Shown one piece after another: positions 7,994-14,953 of a stretch of 17,087 nt of DNA. The stretch is from Lachnospiraceae bacterium. Lineage in GTDB: Bacteria; Bacillota; Clostridia; Lachnospirales; Lachnospiraceae. Location of the stretch: the NCBI GenBank assembly GCA_024691145.1, contig JAILNW010000283.1:1-17087 (forward strand). Reading direction: 5' to 3'. The stretch's first letter is position 1, and every line of letters begins with the position of its first letter. Both the position numbers and the translations under genes were made by a program. Under the pieces are notes generated by a model that saw only the letters and a list, made by a program, of their open reading frames with translations, ran no database searches and was not told where the DNA came from.

Positions 7994-10372
7994 TTATTTT
8001 TCTATCCATTCGCCATTAATTTTATTATCAGTGGAAGATGGAACAAATATCTTGTCTGCATTTATCATAAGGTCTTCTGTCTGTATGCCATTAGCATTAT
8101 TAAATATAACACAGTCATAACCTTCCGGTATTGTATAAGAGTATATCTTATCACTCTCATAATTCATTGAAATACCCGGCCACATAACAGGACCCTCTTC
8201 ATTAGACTTCCACCAGTAACACTTTATATTATCCCACGAAGTTAATGAATTGTCAAAGTAAACCTTTAAGCCAGTTTCTTCTCCTTTATTCTCCCATAAT
8301 CCAGAAAAATAATTATCTGTAGCATTAACCGGTACAAATACCTTTCCTCTTACTACAGAAAGGTCTGCTGTCTGCATATTATTGCCTGAAAAAATAATCA
8401 TATCATATCCTTCTGGCAGTTCATAGGCAAATATATCAGAAGAAAGACCCGTCATCTTTACTCCAGGCCAGTTAACAGGACTTTCTCCATCTTTCCAATA
8501 ATAACAATATACTTCATCCCACTTAGTATCCTTATTATCATAATAAACCATATTGCTGTCTATAATAATATCATTATCCAGCTCACTCATAAATGCAATT
8601 CTATTTGATATGAAATTTCTTAAGTAATCATAGTTATCTGAAAATGTGTTTCCTGTATCTGCAGAGCCCCAAATAGGTTCCTTTTCGAGACTATTATGCA
8701 ATGTATAATTCATCTTGGCTGATGCCTTAAGTTTCTCATAATATTTATCAATACATGTAACTGTACTTTCACTATTATCCTTTATTGTATCAGATACTGC
8801 ACTTTTAAAGCTGTCCCTCCAGATTTCCTTTACCTTTACCATAAAGTCCTCATGTTTAGACAGTCTGGCACTAAGATTATAATAATCTTTTCCATAGTTC
8901 TTTGCATTTTTTATCTTCTTCTCTGATGTATACCAGCCATCTGGATCAGAAGTATCAACACCTTCCTTAACGGAAAATGATCCTAACGCCCAGTCATAGT
9001 CCCATACAGGGCCAGCCTTTAATACGCCATTAACGTCCTTATATACATAATAACTTGATTCTCCAGAATCCAGGTTTTTAGTAAATTCATTAATGAGATA
9101 AACTTTTGCAAATGATTCAACATCTATTAAGTCTGCATAATATTCACCCTTATCATTGTATCCCGTATCTGAATATACTGCATCCTCAACTCTCTGCATA
9201 TAATCTTTAATATATAAAACCTCATTCTTAGTTGCAAATTCTGGGGATTTGATTGTAATTGGCTGATATCTGTCAGTTACAAATCCGCTTGCTTCCTCTG
9301 CCTGTCTTCCTGCATAATCAAACTCAAGAAGATATCCTCCTGTTATATCCTCAGGATCATTTGGAATATCATAATACTTATAAGTTCCTGCAGGAACTAT
9401 ATATTCATCAGGATATCCATCTCCGTCATCATCACCTGGTGTATAACTTTTTCCATATGGATCAATCTGCTCATAAGAATCCAGATCATTATCATTTACC
9501 TTTTCAGTTGCTTTTTCAAGATCAGTAATATTAATAAGGCTTGTCTTTCCAACCTCAACCTTCTCACATATAAAATAGTTACCCAGATACTCACCATTAA
9601 TATACAAATCAATGTTTTTTCCAGTATAATTATATTCCATACCGATTTCTTCTGCTATATCTCCAACTATTTTATTTCTGATAAGGGATTCATCCAGTGC
9701 ATTTGCAAGAAGACACCATTTCTTCATGGCTCCCATTCCAAACACATCTGTCTTTTCTTCTAATTTTATATTGTAAGGAAATTTGTCAAATACATAGCCT
9801 GCATCCCAGCTGGAATTGCCTCTTCCCTTTATCTGTGAAAGACCCGCTTCCGTAACCTGTCCATTTTCATCAATAAATGCAATATTTCCACTTGCCTTAT
9901 TATCCTTTGTTTCATTAAGATACTCTGCATTCTTTCCATCATTTAATGAAATATAAACCGCAGGTATATTTTCTGACTTCATTACATTAAGGGTATAACT
10001 GTCATTTCCTGCTTTTATGCTATGCTGTCCTTCTTCTAATGTTATACCTTGTCCGTTGTTAACCTGGTTGTTATCAATATAAAGTTCATCACTATACGTA
10101 CTCCATATTACAACATTTTTAGTGTCTGTCTGAGAAGGCAAAAACATATATCTCTGTCCCTCATAATCTTCCCAGACACCTGCAACATCATACTCAGTAT
10201 CATTATCAGTGCTAATTTCTGCATATATCTGATTTGCAGACATTTTGTCAGAAACATAGCTGTTGGAATCAATATTATTAGCCTTGCTAAGTATTTTTGT
10301 TGTTAAACATACTCCAGTTATTACCGCCATACATGCACCAGCACAGGCAATAATTTTCCTTTTCTTTAACAT
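7994..10372 (-). CDS. CotH-family atypical kinase with two CBM26-like starch-binding modules
   Basis: This protein has 792 residues. An N-terminal hydrophobic segment (about 6-28) suggests a signal peptide or anchor. A small beta-rich region precedes a CotH domain (about 135-600). CotH-typical motifs are KGRGNSSW with KFPYNIKL (182-204), a NALDESLIRNKI stretch (224-235), LYINGEYLGNYFICEKVE (256-273), GGYLLEFD (345-352), and a metal-binding-type VWDYDWALG (456-464) with D458 and D460. B. subtilis CotH is a spore-coat protein kinase, and relatives occur in many non-coat settings. Two C-terminal CBM26-like modules (about 606-686 and 702-788) carry conserved Trp residues (W618, W626, W635; W713, W721, W731). 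Residues 314-322 form a calcium-loop-like DxDxDGxxD inside the kinase domain. ATG at 10372 has GGAGG seven bases upstream. The TTG three bases earlier is less well spaced. Likely substrate: an exported protein. Confidence 0.85.
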   Translation of the reverse strand: MLKKRKIIACAGACMAVITGVCLTTKILSKANNIDSNSYVSDKMSANQIYAEISTDNDTEYDVAGVWEDYEGQRYMFLPSQTDTKNVVIWSTYSDELYIDNNQVNNGQGITLEEGQHSIKAGNDSYTLNVMKSENIPAVYISLNDGKNAEYLNETKDNKASGNIAFIDENGQVTEAGLSQIKGRGNSSWDAGYVFDKFPYNIKLEEKTDVFGMGAMKKWCLLANALDESLIRNKIVGDIAEEIGMEYNYTGKNIDLYINGEYLGNYFICEKVEVGKTSLINITDLEKATEKVNDNDLDSYEQIDPYGKSYTPGDDDGDGYPDEYIVPAGTYKYYDIPNDPEDITGGYLLEFDYAGRQAEEASGFVTDRYQPITIKSPEFATKNEVLYIKDYMQRVEDAVYSDTGYNDKGEYYADLIDVESFAKVYLINEFTKNLDSGESSYYVYKDVNGVLKAGPVWDYDWALGSFSVKEGVDTSDPDGWYTSEKKIKNAKNYGKDYYNLSARLSKHEDFMVKVKEIWRDSFKSAVSDTIKDNSESTVTCIDKYYEKLKASAKMNYTLHNSLEKEPIWGSADTGNTFSDNYDYLRNFISNRIAFMSELDNDIIIDSNMVYYDNKDTKWDEVYCYYWKDGESPVNWPGVKMTGLSSDIFAYELPEGYDMIIFSGNNMQTADLSVVRGKVFVPVNATDNYFSGLWENKGEETGLKVYFDNSLTSWDNIKCYWWKSNEEGPVMWPGISMNYESDKIYSYTIPEGYDCVIFNNANGIQTEDLMINADKIFVPSSTDNKINGEWIEK

Positions 10373-10379
10373 CAAAATT

Positions 10380-10384
10380 CCTCC
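10380..10384 (-). promoter_or_regulatory. Shine-Dalgarno deciding the CotH start
   Basis: GGAGG on the minus strand is seven bases from the ATG at 10372 but only four from the in-frame TTG at 10375, so the ATG is the better start. The 50-base gap before the CotH gene shows no terminator and no clear promoter. This fits co-transcription with the Rhs gene. Confidence 0.7.
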
Positions 10385-10422
10385 ATCCTTTTAACCAACC
10401 AATCTTTTACCCAATTATTTCA

Positions 10423-13400
10423 TTAATCGCCTTCACGTTTCTCCATTATATATAAATCCATAGAAGGATTATAATAATTATTGTTCATATAATAAAGTCC
10501 TGTATTTTCATCATACATATGCTGTTTATATAATATATTGTTAGTAACCCCTTCAGTTACACCTATTATAGTTCCAAAAATATCATATGTATAAGAGTTA
10601 ATAACAAAGTTTCCATCTACTATATGAGTAATACTCTCGTTATTATCCCTGATAAAATACATATACTGGTCCTCATCTTCATGATAAAGCGCCACTATAT
10701 TATCATTATCCCAAATATACAAAATAGTTTCATGGCTGTTCTGCATTCGTATTACATGACCCTTTTCATCATAAATATACTGGGTAGTTTCACCATTATC
10801 CTCTACCTCGTATCTAAGCATCTCCAGGTCATAATGGTATCTCATAACATAACCATCCGCTGTTTCACTTTTTATCAGTCTTCCAAAACAGTCATAGTAA
10901 TATGAATTTTCCCCATCATTTATTATATTTCCTGACTTATCATACTGATAAGCAATTCTGCCCATCACATTGCCAAAAGGATCTGTTGTAATCTTTTCAG
11001 ATAACTTATCCTGAACATAATTATAAAACTCAGCATAACTGTTATTGTTATTATTCTTATTAATAACATTTCTTCTCGTTCTAAGCCCGTTATTGTCATA
11101 ACAGATTTTCTCATTATACTTAAGATACTGGACTTTTTCAGGATTTTTATTAATATCATATTCTGCTGAAAAATCTCCATAAACACTCTTAAGTGATGTG
11201 CAATAGCCTGACTCGTCATACTTATAAATGCTGTCCACAACTCTTTCTCCTGAAGCCATATTTGCACTTATCTGAGTTTTCTTCTTATGTCTGTTATATT
11301 TATAATCTATTACAACTTTTCCCTCGCCTAACTTGGTCTGTTTTATTGTGCTGTCCATATTGTAAATATTCTCAGCGATAATCAGCTGTCCGTCAGTAAT
11401 TTTTGCAATTCTTCCTGACAAATCATACTCATAAGTAATAACTTTCTTTCCAGAACCACTTCTTATCTTTTTAATTCTGCCTTCAATATCATATATAAAC
11501 TCTGCCATAACCTTCTCGTTAAGCTTACGTCTTGCAATATGTCCCTGCTTGTCATATTCATATCCCGTACGAACTCCGTCAATCTGAGAATTCTTAATCT
11601 TTCCATCTATGAAAAATGTATTCTTTACAGTTAATCCTGTACGCATATCTTTTCTGTTAACAAGCTCCCCGTAAATATTGTATGTATTTTCAATACCATT
11701 TTTGTTACGGTCAGCAAATATCGCAAGATTGCCTTCCTCATCATATGCATATCTTTCCTCAGCACCATTTGGAAATACCTTGCTTATCATTTTATTAATT
11801 TCATTAAATGAGTATCCTGTAATATTTCCGCTTGTATCTATATGCATGGTCATATTACCTGCAAGGTCATACTCAAACTTTTCTACTCTTCCATCAGGAT
11901 GAAGTATGGAAAGTGTATTACCCTCGTCATCAAGTTCGTAACCTGTCATACGATATTTTCCATCGTGGCTTGCAATTACATTGCCAAATGGATCAAAAGC
12001 ACTGTAAGAAGAATCTCCATTTATATACTTATAAGACGTTCTTCTTCCTTTAAAATCATATTTAAATTCAGTTTCACTGCCTGCTGCATCTTTTTCCGTA
12101 ATAAGTTCATCAAACTCATTATATTCACACTGCTTAACGACTTCGCCTGTTGGGGATGTTTCTTTTATAAGATTTCCCATAATATCATATTCATAGGTAA
12201 ATCCCTTTGCCTTAGCTCCGGCAGCCTTAAATTCCTCAGGCATAACCTTTTTTATAACATTGCCACTGACATCATAAACATATGCTGTTGTTCCGCCATA
12301 TTCATTAACTTCCCTTACAACTCTGTTCATTGAGTCATAATAATAATTCTTTGTTATGCCAAATATATCAACTTCCATAGACAGATTGCCATTGTTATCA
12401 TAGGCATAACTCATTTTATTATCTATATCACATACAGCATCAACATGCTCAACTTCTATTACTCTGTTATCCGCATCAAAAGTACGTCTGATGGAATTAC
12501 CCTTTGGAGTAACAACCTCAACGATATTGCCATTCTTATCATACCTGTATAAAATATCCACAGACTGTTTCTTTGTAAATCTAGGGTCTGAACTCATTGT
12601 TATTAATGATACTCTGCCTGATTTATTATAAATATACTTCTCCCACTGAGTCATCTTTTCATTTATTTTTCTTGCTGAAAAGATCTTTCTTCCACACTCA
12701 TCATATCCATATTCAACAAGTCCGCCACAAGGTCTTAACTGCTTTATCATTCTGCCCTCTTCATCATTGACATAATTATAAATACCTGTTTTACCAACGG
12801 CACCTGTTTCCATCTGATATTCAAGATATCTGATTTCTTTTACTTTAAAACCTTCTGTATCATATTCATATTTTACAAGTTTGAATCCAGGTGTTTCCTG
12901 CTTTGCATATTCTCTTTCTTCAATAACGTTGCCTATACAGTCATACTTTCTGATAATTCCCTTTCTGTTCTTATCAGTCTTTTCTGACTTATAGCCCTTC
13001 ATGCCAACTTCCTTTATAATTCTGCCGGCATAATCGTAAGTTATATACTTTACAACCCTTCCCTTAGGGTCTGTTTCCTTTATAAGACGGTTCATACTGT
13101 CATAAGAATATGTATAGCCCTCTCCATCATCATTCTTTGGTATATAACAGTTAGGCGGAACCTTCTTAACCATATTGCCACATGCATCATAAAACATCCT
13201 GACAACGGTTTTATCAGGTCTTATTATTCTTATACAGTTGCCATTCCTGTCATATTCATACATAGTTCCTTCACCATCATCACTTGAAGGATTAAAGTCA
13301 CCAGGCATTACTTCTTTTATTATCTTGCCATCTGAATTACGCTTTGTAAGATGTATGGCACCTGAAGGATTAATTGTCTTTACAAGTTTTCCATCCTTAT

Positions 13401-14937
13401 CATATTCATAAACAATGCCCTTTCCACTGTCATTCTGATTATTATACTGATTAGGCAATATTTTCCTTGACAGCTTTCCATCTCTATTATAATTATACCT
13501 TGTTATATTGCCCTCTCCGTCAGTAATCTTTGTAATTCTGTTAAAAACATCATATTCAAATCTCAAATCAAAATTGTCTGAACACTTTCTTGTTATTCTT
13601 CCAGCAACATCATACTCATACATTACCGACTGTGCACACCTGTTTATAACAATATTAGGTTTGCTAAAAAGAGTATTATATTCATATCTTGTTACATTAC
13701 CTTTACTGTCTTTATCTAATATGAGTCGTCCTTTATCATCATATTCGTACTCATGTTTTTTCCATGAATCGTTATTAATTTTCTCTGTTTTTAATATAAG
13801 ATTTCCCCTGTCATCATACTCTCTCTTCTCCTCTTTTCCAGAATTATCTGAAACATTATATAACAATCCAGCTTCATTATAGTCTTTATTAACTATAAGC
13901 CCGTTAGGGTATACTTCTTTAACACAGTTATTGGCATTATCATAGGCATACTCTGTCTTATAACCATTTCTGTCAGTTTTAGAGATAAGATTTCCCTGAT
14001 AATCATATTCAAATTTCTCACAGGTATTATCAAAATATTCAATCTTTGTTATATCACAATCATCATTATACCAGTAATTAGTCCATGTATCATACAATCC
14101 ATCATACTTTGAATTAACCATGTTTCTGTCGTCATAGACATACTTATAAAATGAACCATTGGCCCTTGTCTGGATAGTTATTCTTCCATTCTGGTCAAAC
14201 TCATTATATATATATTCTATGCCATTCTTATTAACGACACCTTTTATGGTACCGTCATTATAATACTTATAAAGGATTGATGTATTATCAGGATATAAGA
14301 CTCTTGCAAGATAATCCCCCTCATACTGATATACAACAGACCTTCCCGAATTATCTGTTATTCCAAGTAAATGAACATCATCATAAGACAATGATAATGA
14401 CTGTCCGCTTGCTAAAACTACCTTTAAAAGCATATTACCATTGTATACAAACTCTGTTTTATTGCCATTCTTATCTGTTATGGTTTCAATCTTTCCAAAT
14501 GCATTATAATCATACTGTTTTACTGCCTCTTTCTCAAATAAAACATATCCGCCATCTTCCCTGTCCATAAGGAAATAACCTGAGCCCTGATCAACATTAT
14601 AATATCCGCTCATAGTTACATCAAACTTCTCAACATGGCTGTCTGGCAGCACAACCATAACCTGATTATTAAGAATAATAAGTACACTCTCAATATTGAA
14701 TATCCATCGGCATCCAGCAACCCAGCCGTATATCTCAACCTGAGAGTCATATCTTCTTATAAGCTTGAATTCCCCTGTGATATCTTCAAGCACCATATCC
14801 GCCTGTTCTATACAAAAACTTCCAGTTGCCTCATTTACAGAATACTCAGACATTTCATAATCCTTATCCTCATATTCCTTTAACATATCACCGGTATTCA
14901 GTTCTTCAAATTTAAAAAATTTCTTTAAATCTTCCAT
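10423..14937 (-). CDS. Large YD-repeat (Rhs-type) protein without signal peptide or toxin tip
   Basis: This 1504-residue protein consists almost entirely of YD/RHS repeats (Y.YD..G.......G....Y units of about 20 residues) from about 140 to 1480. A divergent DUF6531-like N-terminal part (about 36-95: TGSF, RRYDS, GW) precedes them. YD repeats fold into a large beta shell that in Rhs and Tc toxins encloses a C-terminal effector. Here the usual core end (DENTGLYYMNNNYYNP, 1476-1491) is followed by only about 13 residues, so no toxin domain is present. The N-terminus (MEDLKKFFKF) lacks a signal peptide and no transmembrane segment is seen. Residues about 493-660 contain a longer 50-residue super-repeat. 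ATG at 14937 has a well-spaced GGGGAG. A TTG at 14952 also opens the frame. The gene follows the kinase by 16 bases and precedes CotH by 50. Role unknown: a scaffold or surface shell is possible. Confidence 0.85.
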   Translation of the reverse strand: MEDLKKFFKFEELNTGDMLKEYEDKDYEMSEYSVNEATGSFCIEQADMVLEDITGEFKLIRRYDSQVEIYGWVAGCRWIFNIESVLIILNNQVMVVLPDSHVEKFDVTMSGYYNVDQGSGYFLMDREDGGYVLFEKEAVKQYDYNAFGKIETITDKNGNKTEFVYNGNMLLKVVLASGQSLSLSYDDVHLLGITDNSGRSVVYQYEGDYLARVLYPDNTSILYKYYNDGTIKGVVNKNGIEYIYNEFDQNGRITIQTRANGSFYKYVYDDRNMVNSKYDGLYDTWTNYWYNDDCDITKIEYFDNTCEKFEYDYQGNLISKTDRNGYKTEYAYDNANNCVKEVYPNGLIVNKDYNEAGLLYNVSDNSGKEEKREYDDRGNLILKTEKINNDSWKKHEYEYDDKGRLILDKDSKGNVTRYEYNTLFSKPNIVINRCAQSVMYEYDVAGRITRKCSDNFDLRFEYDVFNRITKITDGEGNITRYNYNRDGKLSRKILPNQYNNQNDSGKGIVYEYDKDGKLVKTINPSGAIHLTKRNSDGKIIKEVMPGDFNPSSDDGEGTMYEYDRNGNCIRIIRPDKTVVRMFYDACGNMVKKVPPNCYIPKNDDGEGYTYSYDSMNRLIKETDPKGRVVKYITYDYAGRIIKEVGMKGYKSEKTDKNRKGIIRKYDCIGNVIEEREYAKQETPGFKLVKYEYDTEGFKVKEIRYLEYQMETGAVGKTGIYNYVNDEEGRMIKQLRPCGGLVEYGYDECGRKIFSARKINEKMTQWEKYIYNKSGRVSLITMSSDPRFTKKQSVDILYRYDKNGNIVEVVTPKGNSIRRTFDADNRVIEVEHVDAVCDIDNKMSYAYDNNGNLSMEVDIFGITKNYYYDSMNRVVREVNEYGGTTAYVYDVSGNVIKKVMPEEFKAAGAKAKGFTYEYDIMGNLIKETSPTGEVVKQCEYNEFDELITEKDAAGSETEFKYDFKGRRTSYKYINGDSSYSAFDPFGNVIASHDGKYRMTGYELDDEGNTLSILHPDGRVEKFEYDLAGNMTMHIDTSGNITGYSFNEINKMISKVFPNGAEERYAYDEEGNLAIFADRNKNGIENTYNIYGELVNRKDMRTGLTVKNTFFIDGKIKNSQIDGVRTGYEYDKQGHIARRKLNEKVMAEFIYDIEGRIKKIRSGSGKKVITYEYDLSGRIAKITDGQLIIAENIYNMDSTIKQTKLGEGKVVIDYKYNRHKKKTQISANMASGERVVDSIYKYDESGYCTSLKSVYGDFSAEYDINKNPEKVQYLKYNEKICYDNNGLRTRRNVINKNNNNNSYAEFYNYVQDKLSEKITTDPFGNVMGRIAYQYDKSGNIINDGENSYYYDCFGRLIKSETADGYVMRYHYDLEMLRYEVEDNGETTQYIYDEKGHVIRMQNSHETILYIWDNDNIVALYHEDEDQYMYFIRDNNESITHIVDGNFVINSYTYDIFGTIIGVTEGVTNNILYKQHMYDENTGLYYMNNNYYNPSMDLYIMEKREGD

Positions 14938-14944
14938 TCCGGTT

Positions 14945-14950
14945 CTCCCC
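14945..14950 (-). promoter_or_regulatory. Shine-Dalgarno deciding the Rhs start
   Basis: GGGGAG on the minus strand sits seven bases before the ATG at 14937, between the TAG stop of the kinase gene (14956-14954) and the Rhs gene. The alternative TTG at 14952 lies upstream of this site and has no ribosome binding site of its own. Confidence 0.7.
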
Positions 14951-14953
14951 AAT

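Noticed and set aside
9407..9433. Dockerin module in the CotH protein
   Set aside because: There is a single Asp-rich loop, not the paired calcium loops with helices that define a dockerin. The C-terminus is occupied by CBM26-like modules.
10376..10422. Possible immunity gene or detached toxin tip after the Rhs gene
   Set aside because: Only 50 bases separate the Rhs stop from the CotH start, and they hold just the CotH ribosome binding site.
10423..14937. Periodic DNA resembling a repeat array or CRISPR
   Set aside because: The periodicity is protein-coding YD repeats in one continuous frame. The units are divergent and there are no identical repeats with unique spacers.
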